45,988 nucleotides of DNA, from contig JAFQMP010000029.1 in assembly GCA_017396225.1 (NCBI GenBank), forward strand, positions 1 to 45,988, read 5' to 3'. The first letter of the stretch is position 1; each line of letters starts with the position of its first letter. Source of the stretch: Clostridia bacterium. Its GTDB lineage: Bacteria > Bacillota > Clostridia > Oscillospirales > CAG-272. The notes below the pieces were generated by a model, which was given only the letters and a program-made list of their open reading frames with translations, searched no databases and was not told where the DNA came from. Below are positions 34,838-44,435 of the stretch, in pieces. The position numbers and the translations under genes were made by a program.

Positions 34838-36141
34838 ATTTTACTCTCCTGTTTCTTTTTCGGAAAAACACCCTTCAGCATAATTGCCTCAAGCATTAGC
34901 CTTGCATTGGGGCGCAAATCTTTAATGCAATAAGGCAGCAGAATGCTTGTCGCAATTTGCGTAATCAACGACGCAAAGGCCGCACCCACAGGTCCCCACA
35001 GAGGAATAAAGATAAGATTCAGTACAACATTTGCTGCGGCGGCGGCGATATACATATATTTCAGGTATTTTTGTTTCTCATTACAAACCATCCAGGCGTT
35101 TCGCGCAACACCAAAATAGGAAAATGCAGTGTACCAGGTAATGACTTTAAGCGGTGCAGCGGCAGGCATAAACTCCTCACCGTACAACAATCTGACGCCC
35201 CAATTACCAAATAATACAAAGCAGACAGACACAAAGACCGTAATATAAAAGACCATTGCGTATAATTGACGGTTCCTCTGCTCAAACAATTCTTTATTTT
35301 GTTTGAAACTTTGAATAATCGTCGGATACATAGCATCGATAATCGCACTTAGAACAAAGGTCCACATGGCACATATGCCAACTGCAGTTGCATAATAACC
35401 AACCTCAGCCTCGCCAAGCATTTGCTTCAACATAAATTTATCGGTATGACCGTAAATGGCAACCATCATGCCTGAAAGTATGTAATGATAACTTTTACTC
35501 AAGAGTCGTTTGCCATTTTCGAAAGAAAAAGAAAGTTTTTGGCCATGATGTACCCGATAAGCAATCAATATGATAATCGCAAATACAATATAATCAACCG
35601 AAGAGGCAAATGCAAACCACAGAACGTTTTTTTTCAAAATCAACAGCACAATTTTATACACAGAGGTTGCCACATACGCCAGGAAAGTGGCTATCGCTGT
35701 TACTTTTGATTTATACTGTGATTGAAACCAATAATTGATGCTATCAAATGCGTGAAATATCAATGAAATACCGCACAATGCCACAACGCAAATCGTTTCC
35801 CAATCACCATAATCCAAAAAGAAGGAAATACATGTAACGGCAACAGCGGAAAAAAGGCTGGAAATCACGCGCATCATAACGGCTGATCCAAGGGTTTTAC
35901 CCTGCTCGTCCGGATTGTCGAAAAAATCCTTCACTATAACAGAATTGATGCCCAAGGTGCAGAAAGACGTAAAGAAGCCGATTAACGCCTTACCATAACT
36001 GATCAATCCGTAATTAGACGGCCCGAGATAGCGTGCGGTAATGACACCCACCAAAAGCGAAAATATCATCTGCACGATTTTCCCCGAAATCAGCCAAATA
36101 GCGTTTTTTGATTCTTTGGCTTTCAAAAAACTAAGTTTCAT
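34834..36141 (-). CDS. polysaccharide flippase (Wzx/MATE-like)
   Basis: The 435-residue membrane protein has about 12-14 hydrophobic segments and the oligosaccharide-flippase N-terminus (LISGKIVQMIFSLLVGVITARYLGPSNYGLISY). It would move lipid-linked repeat units from the inner to the outer face of the membrane. The C-terminal GPVGAAFASLITQI is also typical. AAGGGGTG precedes the ATG. The coding sequence is conspicuously richer in A and T than the housekeeping genes to the left, which suggests transfer. It lies 3 bases after the kinase gene and overlaps licD by four. Confidence 0.92.
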   Translation of the reverse strand: MKLSFLKAKESKNAIWLISGKIVQMIFSLLVGVITARYLGPSNYGLISYGKALIGFFTSFCTLGINSVIVKDFFDNPDEQGKTLGSAVMMRVISSLFSAVAVTCISFFLDYGDWETICVVALCGISLIFHAFDSINYWFQSQYKSKVTAIATFLAYVATSVYKIVLLILKKNVLWFAFASSVDYIVFAIIILIAYRVHHGQKLSFSFENGKRLLSKSYHYILSGMMVAIYGHTDKFMLKQMLGEAEVGYYATAVGICAMWTFVLSAIIDAMYPTIIQSFKQNKELFEQRNRQLYAMVFYITVFVSVCFVLFGNWGVRLLYGEEFMPAAAPLKVITWYTAFSYFGVARNAWMVCNEKQKYLKYMYIAAAAANVVLNLIFIPLWGPVGAAFASLITQIATSILLPYCIKDLRPNARLMLEAIMLKGVFPKKKQESKI

Positions 36142-36144
36142 ATC

Positions 36145-37206
36145 TTACACACCCCTTACGTCTTGTCCCATTTTCAAGAGTAATTCAAGATATTTTTTCA
36201 GTGCCGGCAATCTTCCCTTGACACAAACGCGTTCTGCAAGAAAGGGCAACGCAAACACCAACAAGTAATCGTATTTTCGATTGCACTCAAAGGATATTCC
36301 AAAATGAGCAAAATAAGCCGCAAGAACTTCATCAACCTCTCCGCGCATATAACATTCATACACACGCATATCACCACAAAACGCCGAATTGAGAATGTAA
36401 AAAAAGAAATCATAAAAGAAGAAACGTTCTCTTGCGTGCTCCCAATCAATCCACCAGAAGTCTGTTTTCCCCTCACATGTACCGTACAGCAGATTATCCT
36501 TGGATAAGTCACCGTGCTGCACACATACAGGAATCTGCCATGTTTCTGCATCAGCGGAAATCATTGCTGTTATCTGCTGCATACACGCGTTGATATCGGC
36601 ATCTTCATAAACCGTTGCCCCTAAATCCGCCACCGTAATGCGCGCAAGGTCTTTGGTGCTTGGGTTATACGCCACCGTAGCAGCGGCAATATGTGCCAAC
36701 GCTGCGGCATCGCTCTCTACGGGCTGGCGGTCAATCATTGCAATCTCAAAGGAATTGGCGTATTTCCCGCCGCGCATGACACGCGGCATGGGATAAATTT
36801 TACCAAAGCGCTCATACTGCGCAAGCTGTGTTTCCATCACAGTGGGGGCCGTACAAATAGTTAAAATCTTCTTTGCCTTAAAGGAAAAAAGCTTTACCTC
36901 ACGCAATTTGTCGTAATTGTTGGAGATATAAAACGCCTCATACTCTTCCGTAGAAGATTTATTTTTATTACGGTAAAAGCCACATTTGTTCAGGCGTTTG
37001 GCAACGTTCGCCATACGTACATTTGGCTTTTTAACATCAAAATAGATGCGCGCCCTGACAAGCGTATCGGGCGCATCAAGCGACAGCGCACGGAAAGAAT
37101 TATGCTGATAATACTTCCCTCGCGCCAGGCTGTCCCTGTAACGGCGCAATACCTTTTTCACATATCTGGTTTCGTTTACAATGCGAAAAACCGTTTTTAA
37201 TCTCAT
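36145..37206 (-). CDS. APH/choline-kinase-fold phosphotransferase
   Basis: This 353-residue protein has the kinase catalytic loop VCVQHGDLSKDNLLY (Asp233, Asn238) and the metal-binding IDWEHARE (about 253-260), as in aminoglycoside phosphotransferases and LicA-type choline kinases. The N-terminal third is atypical. It is embedded in the polysaccharide operon upstream of the flippase, licD and a cytidylyltransferase gene, so a small-alcohol or sugar kinase supplying the pathway is more likely than drug resistance; that is inference. The ribosome site is weak (GGAA, five bases before ATG). Confidence 0.75.
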   Translation of the reverse strand: MRLKTVFRIVNETRYVKKVLRRYRDSLARGKYYQHNSFRALSLDAPDTLVRARIYFDVKKPNVRMANVAKRLNKCGFYRNKNKSSTEEYEAFYISNNYDKLREVKLFSFKAKKILTICTAPTVMETQLAQYERFGKIYPMPRVMRGGKYANSFEIAMIDRQPVESDAAALAHIAAATVAYNPSTKDLARITVADLGATVYEDADINACMQQITAMISADAETWQIPVCVQHGDLSKDNLLYGTCEGKTDFWWIDWEHARERFFFYDFFFYILNSAFCGDMRVYECYMRGEVDEVLAAYFAHFGISFECNRKYDYLLVFALPFLAERVCVKGRLPALKKYLELLLKMGQDVRGV

Positions 37207-37231
37207 ATCTGTTCCATTCCTCAGACAGGTA

Positions 37232-38389
37232 TTATTTATACCAGCCGTCCTTCAAAATCTTTGCTTTACTGCAAACACCGCTTTCGTGCGGGAAGGGCCT
37301 ATAGGCACCCGCCAACATCTGCTCACAAAGCACGACGAGCTTTCTTGCTGCGTTTTCGGCGTTCCACTCCTCTGCCATTGTCGTATACGCGTTTCTGGAA
37401 AGGCGCAGACGTGTATCTGCATCATCAAGCAACTTTTTCACTTTGTTGTAAAAATCCTCAAAATCACCGTCGCGGTACATATACCCGTTCTCTCCGTCGG
37501 TAAGCAAAAAGGGTACCGAGCCAATCGCACTATTCGCGACAACAGCACAGGCGGAATTCATAGACTCATTGAGCACAGCGCCCCACCCTTCGTTTCTATC
37601 CGAGGTAAAAATGAATATCTCATTTTTCTCCATATGCGCGCGAACTGCATCGGGCTTCATGGTGCCCAGCAATTCCACACAATCGGAAAGTCCCATACGC
37701 GAAATAGACGCGCGAATAGCTTCCTCAAGCTCTCCATTACCAATCATACCAAGCTTGAAGGTGTAGCCTTCATCTTTCAATCGCTTTGCTAGCTCAAGCG
37801 GAAATTCAGGGTGCTTCAGCGGAATAAATCGGGCAACCCAGAGAATAGATGCAGGCGTTTTCTCAGTGATTAGCGCGTCAACATTTTCATATTCCTTCAA
37901 CGCGGTAAAATAGCCCCATTTATAAGTTTTACCGATAAATGCGCCCATTTTGGAGAAATCCACAGGAGTATACGCACTGGCACAAAGCACATAAAAATTC
38001 TTGAATCTTGTATACTTACGGAAGGCTCTCCACATATGCAATGGGCGCTTGAAAAGAGAAACACCCTTTTTGTAAGGTCTTTCACAATACTTAAAGGTCA
38101 AAAGCCCCTTCTTCAACCTCATTGTAAGCATCGCATACGGCGCACTTCCGCAAATCACAACGTCTGCGCTATCAATCAGCGCCTGACATTCGAGGCGTTC
38201 CGCCTCGGTTTTATAAGTGTATTTGACATACGTGGGAATGTTGTCCTCTCCATAGCCAAGACTTCTGCGCTCTGCAGACATCTCCGCAGTAGAAATGAAA
38301 TAGTACTCTCCTGCACAGATTTTATACAACGCATCAGAAAGCGGTCTTTGATGATGATTAAAATAATTGGACACAAAAACAATTCTCAT
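37232..38389 (-). CDS. glycosyltransferase family 4 (a)
   Basis: The 385-residue protein has the GT-B fold of GT4: an N-terminal domain beginning MRIVFVSNYFNHHQRPLSDAL and a C-terminal donor domain with ILWVARFIPLKHPEF, ELLGTMKPDAVRAHM and the EGWGAVLNESM motif that binds the nucleotide sugar with retention of configuration. It adds one sugar to the lipid-linked repeat unit in the cytoplasm. The donor and acceptor cannot be told. Its ATG overlaps the stop of the preceding transferase by four bases. Confidence 0.9.
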   Translation of the reverse strand: MRIVFVSNYFNHHQRPLSDALYKICAGEYYFISTAEMSAERRSLGYGEDNIPTYVKYTYKTEAERLECQALIDSADVVICGSAPYAMLTMRLKKGLLTFKYCERPYKKGVSLFKRPLHMWRAFRKYTRFKNFYVLCASAYTPVDFSKMGAFIGKTYKWGYFTALKEYENVDALITEKTPASILWVARFIPLKHPEFPLELAKRLKDEGYTFKLGMIGNGELEEAIRASISRMGLSDCVELLGTMKPDAVRAHMEKNEIFIFTSDRNEGWGAVLNESMNSACAVVANSAIGSVPFLLTDGENGYMYRDGDFEDFYNKVKKLLDDADTRLRLSRNAYTTMAEEWNAENAARKLVVLCEQMLAGAYRPFPHESGVCSKAKILKDGWYK

Positions 38390-39603
38390 TCCGCGCTTAC
38401 CTCACCGTACAATGTTACATATTCCGCAAATCTGGCGTACTTATCAAACGCCTTTGCCCTGACAAACAGAGCAGTTGTCTCATAGGGCCGTTCCTCGCAA
38501 AAACGACGAATCTCCCCCTCCAACGCATTCACATCATCTACCGCCACCGCTGTGCCACAGGTTTCATCAAGCATTTCGGGTGCACCACCTGTTTTGAAGG
38601 TTAACACGGGCGTACCGCAAGCCAACGCCTCAATATTGACCGTGGGATAAGTATCTTCTCTCGTCGGATTGACAAACACATCAGCCGCAGTATAAATTTC
38701 TGCAAGCTCGGTCTGATTTTCGGTTCTGTGGATAGACAGAATATTTTGGGGGAGCTTGGCATCAGTGGCGGCATCGGTACCGACAAGAATAATTTGATAG
38801 TCGGCGGGCAAGCGCTTGGCCAGTTCGAGAAAAACATCAAGCCCCTTGCGGTATCCCCAACCAAAGGACACACCAAGCACAATTTTCTTGTCCTCCAAAC
38901 TATACTTTTGTCTGAAATTGCTTTCTGTCGGCTGGAACAAGGAGAGGTCAATGCCATTGGGGATTACTTTTATCGGATACTGCTTCAAGAAAGATTGAGC
39001 CACCAAATCTGCAAGCCACCGAGACGGCGTGACGAGAGTCATATCGGCAACACCACCAAACCACTCTTTTTTCAGACGATACATTTTCTTCGACGTATCC
39101 AAATGCATCTTGGGATAAATGCGGGGCTGCGGACAATGGTGACAGCCCGTCTTCCATTTCTCACACTTTGCAATCACAAAATGTGGGCAATGTCCTGTAA
39201 ACGCCCAACAGTCGTGAAGGGTCCAAATTACTTTGATGTTATTCTTTTTGATATATCCAAACAGCAACGGAAAATTGATACAAAAGCCATGAAGATTGTG
39301 CAAGTGAATCACATCAGGCTGAAAGCGCTCCAGCGCTTTGATGAGTTCGCGCGTAGCACCGCGGGAATGCATACCGTTCCTGCCCAAAAGCGTACCAGCA
39401 TAGTAGTGGAAAAACGCTGCTTTTCGACTGCCGAAATATGTATGCTCCTCTATAGCGGGCATCTCATCATTTTTGCCCTTGAAGTAGCGCACAGGAGAAT
39501 AAGTTTTTACCGTATGCCCTACCCTGCGCGCCTCTGCAGCGATTTGCAGCATGATCTTTCCTGTGCTGCCATAGGGAACCATATTCAAAATTGCAATCCG
39601 CAT
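38386..39603 (-). CDS. glycosyltransferase family 4 (b), WcaC-like
   Basis: This 405-residue GT-B enzyme has LNMVPYGSTGKIMLQIA at the start and an unusual Cys/His-rich block HDCWAFTGHCPHF...CEKW then CHHCPQP at about 155-190, shared with a colanic-acid-type GT4 subgroup. The donor site shows VGVSFGWGYRKGLDVF-like sequence and EDTYPTVNIEALACGTPVL. The ATG at 39603 is chosen because AAAGGAGAG precedes it; a longer in-frame start has no support. The sugar is unknown. Confidence 0.88.
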   Translation of the reverse strand: MRIAILNMVPYGSTGKIMLQIAAEARRVGHTVKTYSPVRYFKGKNDEMPAIEEHTYFGSRKAAFFHYYAGTLLGRNGMHSRGATRELIKALERFQPDVIHLHNLHGFCINFPLLFGYIKKNNIKVIWTLHDCWAFTGHCPHFVIAKCEKWKTGCHHCPQPRIYPKMHLDTSKKMYRLKKEWFGGVADMTLVTPSRWLADLVAQSFLKQYPIKVIPNGIDLSLFQPTESNFRQKYSLEDKKIVLGVSFGWGYRKGLDVFLELAKRLPADYQIILVGTDAATDAKLPQNILSIHRTENQTELAEIYTAADVFVNPTREDTYPTVNIEALACGTPVLTFKTGGAPEMLDETCGTAVAVDDVNALEGEIRRFCEERPYETTALFVRAKAFDKYARFAEYVTLYGEVSAE

Positions 39604-39622
39604 ACACGCTCTCCTTTCGGCA

Positions 39623-40849
39623 TCAAGCATTCGCTTGCAGCCGTTTTTCTTTTGATAGCAAATAGGTGACCGCACCATCAATCAAGCAATACGAGACAAA
39701 CAGCCACGGCGCGCCCTCTAAAATCGGTTCCATCCAGAACTGGATATTACAAACCACATAAATTGAAAGTATCAACAGTTTTACCTCAAAGCGTAACAAT
39801 TTACTTTTCAAACAGCGCACCATACGTCCAAGAGAGGACAGTATATAAATCACAACAGCGAAAAGCGCAAAAATGCCCGCCATATCATAAGTATCCAAAT
39901 ATAGGTCATGTGCATAATGTCCATACTCCCGATGGATATGCCCACCACCCCAAAGATAATCAAAAACATAAGACAAATACGCTTGCTTATGTGCCATTCT
40001 GGCATCTTCATCAATTTGCTGACCATTAGAGTTGGTAAAGAATCTCTGATAGAAATTGGAAGATTCAAATGTATTTCGAATACCAAAAGTATCGCAGTAA
40101 TAAAGCAGAACTATCGCCAAAATTACAACAAGTAAAATGACAAGAACCTTGAGGCTCTTTTTCTTGTTGACAAAAAACGTGTAAAAAAGCGCAAGCACTG
40201 TCAAGAGCAAAATAAACAGAAAGATAGTGCGCCCTGCCAAAACCAGATTGTACGCCACAATAAGCACAAGTGACAGAATGGCAATAATCCTTTTCTTTTT
40301 ACCCACTTTGGAAAAAAGAAATGTAATCGCAACCGCAATCATCAGACAGGCAAGCGCCGCCTGACCGGTTGCGCTCATTTCCTTACGCGTCCAGAAATCA
40401 ATAACATGACGGTCGGTAATGCCCCGGTTGATAATCATATTGAGTAAGAAGTGCGCCATTGCGCCGCCTGCCAAAACGAAGATAATTGTTTCGATGCTTT
40501 TTGAAGTTTCCTCTAAGCCAAGCGCGCCCTCAGTATCGTTCATAAACAGGCTTGCACCCATCACATAACAAAGTGGATATGTGAAGGGCTTAATCATATT
40601 GGTAAGCATTGTCCGCGAGCCCGGGTCAAAGAGCAAAATAGACAGGGAAAGTCCGAGCAACGCCAAAACAGCAGCGTTGACATATAACCTTCTGCCCGGC
40701 AGAAAAACAAAAACAATTGCCGCAATATAAATGCAGAAATAGTATCGGTTAAACAAATTCAAAGCGCCCAGAAACAGGCAAGTCAGGATAATCAATAAGA
40801 ACAAGCGCGCAAGCGTCAGGGGCTTGCGTATTCTCTTTTCGTTTTGCAA
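39623..40849 (-). CDS. O-antigen polymerase/ligase-like membrane protein
   Basis: The 408-residue protein has about ten or eleven hydrophobic segments and a large polar extracytoplasmic loop (FESSNFYQRFFTNSNGQ to about GGGHIHREYGHYAHD) near two-thirds of its length, the topology of Wzy polymerases and O-antigen ligases. It would join repeat units outside the membrane. A near-perfect ribosome site GAAGGAGGTG (40855-40864) sits five bases before a TTG at 40849, so I take TTG rather than the ATG codons at 40882 and 40876, which lack one. Function is inferred from topology and context. Confidence 0.78.
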   Translation of the reverse strand: MQNEKRIRKPLTLARLFLLIILTCLFLGALNLFNRYYFCIYIAAIVFVFLPGRRLYVNAAVLALLGLSLSILLFDPGSRTMLTNMIKPFTYPLCYVMGASLFMNDTEGALGLEETSKSIETIIFVLAGGAMAHFLLNMIINRGITDRHVIDFWTRKEMSATGQAALACLMIAVAITFLFSKVGKKKRIIAILSLVLIVAYNLVLAGRTIFLFILLLTVLALFYTFFVNKKKSLKVLVILLVVILAIVLLYYCDTFGIRNTFESSNFYQRFFTNSNGQQIDEDARMAHKQAYLSYVFDYLWGGGHIHREYGHYAHDLYLDTYDMAGIFALFAVVIYILSSLGRMVRCLKSKLLRFEVKLLILSIYVVCNIQFWMEPILEGAPWLFVSYCLIDGAVTYLLSKEKRLQANA

Positions 40850-40854
40850 ATGAA

Positions 40855-40864
40855 CACCTCCTTC
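40855..40864 (-). promoter_or_regulatory. ribosome binding site selecting a TTG start
   Basis: GAAGGAGGTG on the minus strand lies five bases before TTG (40849). The upstream ATG codons in the same frame would place this site inside the coding sequence. Confidence 0.65.
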
Positions 40865-40901
40865 AAACCGTTTCATCTTCACGACCGAGTGTTATATCAT
40901 T

Positions 40902-42113
40902 TCACTTTTCGCGCCTGATACGATGCAGCGCATATCTGATTTTGGGCGGTACAAACGCACCATATATTGACGCAAGCGTCTTGCGCCGATAGGTCTTACT
41001 GAGGTATGCCTTTTTCCAAAGTCCGCGATAACGCATATTTTTCTGATAAAAGGCATCACGCTCACGCGGACGCGGAATTGAATGATAGAAATTATCGTTG
41101 GAGCGCACCGCCTGCGCCTCAGGCAATTCCTCGAAAAAGGCAAATTGCTCCCGCAGGGCATCTATGCATTGCTTGCCCCCAACGGTATTGATGCAAACGA
41201 CAGAAATTCCCTCAGTAAAGAATTTGCCATATTTATGGTAGGCACCCCAAAAATCGCCAATCGTCAAATCAGCGACGCGTGCGAGTTGCGCATAGCGACA
41301 CTGATAGCAGGATTCGCGCAGATTCAGCCCGTAGAAAAAAGCGCTGAAATACGCAGGCAATGTCGGACGGTGTTTTTTAATTCGCCCCTTTTTCTCATAG
41401 ACCACGCAGGTGCGATGCTCAGAGCCCCAGCCATGTTTCTCCTTGTTGCGGAATTGCACATCAAGCACAGTGCCACCCAACTTTTTCTCCAGGTGCGCCA
41501 CATATTTTTCAAACAGCACGGGACTGGGAACACCGTGACAAAGTATTTCCACACAAAGTAATTTCTCATATTTGTCTCCCAGATAAAGGCGCAATGCGGC
41601 AATCTGGCAAGCCGTGCCGACGAACAAAACCTGCTTATCTGCCTGCAATAGCTTCGTGATTTCAGGGAAACAGTGTGCTGCACGGCTTTGCACATATTTA
41701 GAGCCGAACATACGGACAACCTCTTCCCATTTGTTTGTAACGGTATGCACCGCCTGCATATTCTCGTTATAAACACAACCGCAGACATAACCGCCAAGTT
41801 CTTCAATATAGCGCTTTGCCAGAACACCAAACACACCACCCGATGAACTCTTCAACAGTAGTTCCTCATCTGCAATAATAGCTGCAAAGTAGGTGCGCGG
41901 CTCCCGATAAATCAAGGTTTCTGCCACATCGGTTGCGGGGCAAGTTTTCAGGCAAAGGCCGCAATCTATACAGAGTGCTGCGTCCAAAACAGGCCCCAAA
42001 AACCCCTCATCATCGGGTTTCAGTGCAATTGCCTTTCGTGGGCACTTCAAGGCGCAAAGCCCACAGCCGGTGCACGCCCGTTTGTCTACCTGCGCAATCG
42101 TTTTATCACTCAT
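40902..42113 (-). CDS. F420-hydrogenase-beta-like iron-sulfur protein
   Basis: The 403-residue protein starts with two 4Fe-4S ferredoxin motifs (CTGCGLCALKC with Cys 14, 17, 20, 24 and CIDCGLCLKTC with Cys 48, 51, 54, 58), followed by the coenzyme F420 hydrogenase/dehydrogenase beta-subunit region (SSGGVFGVLAKRYIEE, FVGTACQIAALR, EILCHGVPSP, DLTIGDFWGA). Homologues recur beside polysaccharide pyruvyl transferase genes in surface-glycan loci, where their redox role is not understood. Its ATG overlaps the stop of the GT4 gene by four bases. F420 use itself is not implied. Confidence 0.88.
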   Translation of the reverse strand: MSDKTIAQVDKRACTGCGLCALKCPRKAIALKPDDEGFLGPVLDAALCIDCGLCLKTCPATDVAETLIYREPRTYFAAIIADEELLLKSSSGGVFGVLAKRYIEELGGYVCGCVYNENMQAVHTVTNKWEEVVRMFGSKYVQSRAAHCFPEITKLLQADKQVLFVGTACQIAALRLYLGDKYEKLLCVEILCHGVPSPVLFEKYVAHLEKKLGGTVLDVQFRNKEKHGWGSEHRTCVVYEKKGRIKKHRPTLPAYFSAFFYGLNLRESCYQCRYAQLARVADLTIGDFWGAYHKYGKFFTEGISVVCINTVGGKQCIDALREQFAFFEELPEAQAVRSNDNFYHSIPRPRERDAFYQKNMRYRGLWKKAYLSKTYRRKTLASIYGAFVPPKIRYALHRIRREK

Positions 42114-43333
42114 TTGGTCACTCCAAAATTAGACTTGATAAATTCAATCAGCTTCCTTGCTTGCATAAAATTGGTTTTGTTTTCAATTACAAATGCCTTT
42201 GCGCGCATACCGTTGGCGTGCAGTTGTTCGGGAGTTTTTGCAAGCACCTCGCGGAATGCCTGCAGCATTCCTTCTTCACTTTCATCTTCAAAGAAATAGA
42301 CGTAAGGGTAATAATCGGTAGGCATACCAGGCAGCTTTGTAGTCAACAGCGGGGTACCCGAAGCCATACACTCCATTGTTTTGGAGGGGAAGGAATATTT
42401 GACATATTCCGCATCGGTCAGGCGCGGATTTAATAACAAACTTGCCGTCAACTGCTTTTCTACAACAAGCTTGTTCGGCTGCACGCCAAAATATTTGATG
42501 CAATCATACTTATCTGCCACTGCGCGCAAGTCGTTTTGATAGTTACCGTCACCGTAAATATGCAACTCCCAACCTTCAAACGAGCCTGCAAGGAAGGCGT
42601 TTACCATACGCTCGATACCGAATTCTCTATGTATACCGCCCGCATACATCGCAACTTTAGGGACGCTTTTGTCCACTATCGCATTGGGCACCTGCGCCAT
42701 CGTTCCGTCACTGTGCCCTTCTAACACAATATACGGCACTTTTTTGGGATTAACCACCGCATTCATCTCCTCGGTCAAGAGCAAATATGCATCATATTTC
42801 AACAATGCTTTTTTGCCGAAAACAGAGCTGAATTTTGCTAAAATTCTGCTGCGAAGAGGCAAGGTTTTATTTCGCGCACCCGATGTGTGTCCGGGCACAT
42901 CGGTCACAATACCAATGACCGGGATTCCGTACCGTTTGCCGCAAGCTCTTGCAGCAGCCGAAATCGCAAGATTCAAAACATCACATACAATCACACAATC
43001 AGAATTTTTGCGATACAAACGCCGTATTTCACGCTTTGTCGCGCGGATTCTTGTCCATTGACGTAACAGAGAAGCATTCAAAAACGAGCCATAAATATAA
43101 TGCACACCATTTGTCACTTCTTCTTCACGCGAAAACCTGAATTTTTTTGTCCATCTGCGATTCACCGGATAAGCAGAAATGGCAACAACCTCACCATCAA
43201 TACCGGCTGCCAGTCCCTCTAACAATAGGCGATGATATTTCTGGGCCTGCGGTAATTTTTTCGTATACCCTTTTTCAATCAGCTCAGCATATTTTTCATC
43301 TGAGCAGCCGCTTGACAAATAAATGATATTCAT
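42110..43333 (-). CDS. glycosyltransferase family 4 (c)
   Basis: This 407-residue GT-B protein starts MNIIYLSSGCSDEKYAEL and has a C-terminal donor domain with MYAGGIHREFGIERM, HIYGDGNYQNDL and YSFPSKTMECMASGTPLL, where the usual Glu-x7-Glu is only partly kept. The ATG at 43333 follows AGAGGA; an earlier TTG in frame would overlap the upstream gene. It lies between the pyruvyl transferase gene and the F420-beta-like gene, interrupting a pair that is usually adjacent. The sugar is unknown. Confidence 0.87.
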   Translation of the reverse strand: MNIIYLSSGCSDEKYAELIEKGYTKKLPQAQKYHRLLLEGLAAGIDGEVVAISAYPVNRRWTKKFRFSREEEVTNGVHYIYGSFLNASLLRQWTRIRATKREIRRLYRKNSDCVIVCDVLNLAISAAARACGKRYGIPVIGIVTDVPGHTSGARNKTLPLRSRILAKFSSVFGKKALLKYDAYLLLTEEMNAVVNPKKVPYIVLEGHSDGTMAQVPNAIVDKSVPKVAMYAGGIHREFGIERMVNAFLAGSFEGWELHIYGDGNYQNDLRAVADKYDCIKYFGVQPNKLVVEKQLTASLLLNPRLTDAEYVKYSFPSKTMECMASGTPLLTTKLPGMPTDYYPYVYFFEDESEEGMLQAFREVLAKTPEQLHANGMRAKAFVIENKTNFMQARKLIEFIKSNFGVTK

Positions 43334-43335
43334 AA

Positions 43336-44418
43336 TCAATCCTCTTGCAACGCCATAAGAGCGTCAAGTAATTTTTCCTGTGATATGTTCCTGAATTCCG
43401 CGATGCTGGTATTTACAGACGTGTAATCAATTGGCGCTGTCAAACGAGCTACATCTGCCACCGTACGCAGAATGCGATCCTGCAAGCCCACAAAGGATAA
43501 AATATCCTCAATACGCGCATTGGTCTTTGTACTCGGGAGCAAAGTTGCAAAGGGCTTATTGAACATCAAAGAAAACATCGTGGCATGGAAAGAGGCGGAC
43601 AGCACAAAATCGGCATGCAGAATGTAACCGAGGATTTCCTCAGGGCCAACATCTTTTGCAAACACATCGCAATAGCATTTCTTTTTGAAACCGCAAATAT
43701 GCACAATTTTCAGTCCCATCTCCTCCGAGAGCTTTTTGATTGCCTCATCAAGCAGAGGGCTAGAATCTGCCAGATACATGACAGCGTATGGCTCCTTGAT
43801 ATCGGGCTTTTTCGCCATGTTTCTGAAAGCCTCAATATCAAGAAGGCCCACAGGGTCAATAACGTGGGTCGCTGTCGTAATACCATGACGATTCAGCTGC
43901 TCCACACCCGAGCGCTCACGCAGCATGATGGTCGTAAAATCCTGCACTTTACCCGCAAGCGCTGCAAGCTCCTCCTCGGCAAAATTATCTCTGCCCATAC
44001 TGGTGCCATACGCGATTTTTTTACTGTGCCCTGCGAAGGTCAACTTATACGCATCATCGCGACCACAGAGATGATAATTATTCCAAAGCTGGTCGCCACC
44101 CACAATCAACACACGGTCGGCATCACCGCCATACGCCAATAAATCCGCAAAGGTCCTAAAGCGGCGCGCGGAAAGTTTGTCGTAAGTTTTAATAAAACTT
44201 TCAAATTTGCGCTTGCGCACAAGATACGCTCGCGCATTCAAAAGCTTACCCACCAAGGTGCGGAGCTTCTTTTTACCTGCATCATAATAAGCAGGTCTAT
44301 AATCAATCAGCTCCGTATCGTATCCGTTATCCGCAAGAAACTGCTGCAAAGCATATGCCTGAAAAACCGAACCGAAATTATGTATATGGTGTATTGTTAA
44401 GATTGAGCATTTCATCAT
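43336..44418 (-). CDS. polysaccharide pyruvyl transferase family protein
   Basis: This 360-residue protein matches the CsaB/WcaK family that transfers pyruvate from phosphoenolpyruvate onto sugars as ketals, adding negative charge. It has ILTIHHIHNFGSVFQAYAL, VGGDQLWNNYH (about 105-115), YGTSMGRDNF, LRERSGVEQL and SASFHATMFSLMFNKPF. Two adjacent ATG codons (44418 and 44415) could start it; GGGAG fits either. It follows the GT2 gene by 17 bases. The acceptor sugar is unknown. Confidence 0.9.
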   Translation of the reverse strand: MMKCSILTIHHIHNFGSVFQAYALQQFLADNGYDTELIDYRPAYYDAGKKKLRTLVGKLLNARAYLVRKRKFESFIKTYDKLSARRFRTFADLLAYGGDADRVLIVGGDQLWNNYHLCGRDDAYKLTFAGHSKKIAYGTSMGRDNFAEEELAALAGKVQDFTTIMLRERSGVEQLNRHGITTATHVIDPVGLLDIEAFRNMAKKPDIKEPYAVMYLADSSPLLDEAIKKLSEEMGLKIVHICGFKKKCYCDVFAKDVGPEEILGYILHADFVLSASFHATMFSLMFNKPFATLLPSTKTNARIEDILSFVGLQDRILRTVADVARLTAPIDYTSVNTSIAEFRNISQEKLLDALMALQED

Positions 44419-44435
44419 AAAATCTCCCAGACCGA

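Noticed and set aside
36145..37206. Aminoglycoside resistance kinase
   Set aside because: Only the general kinase-fold motifs match; the operon context points to glycan metabolism.
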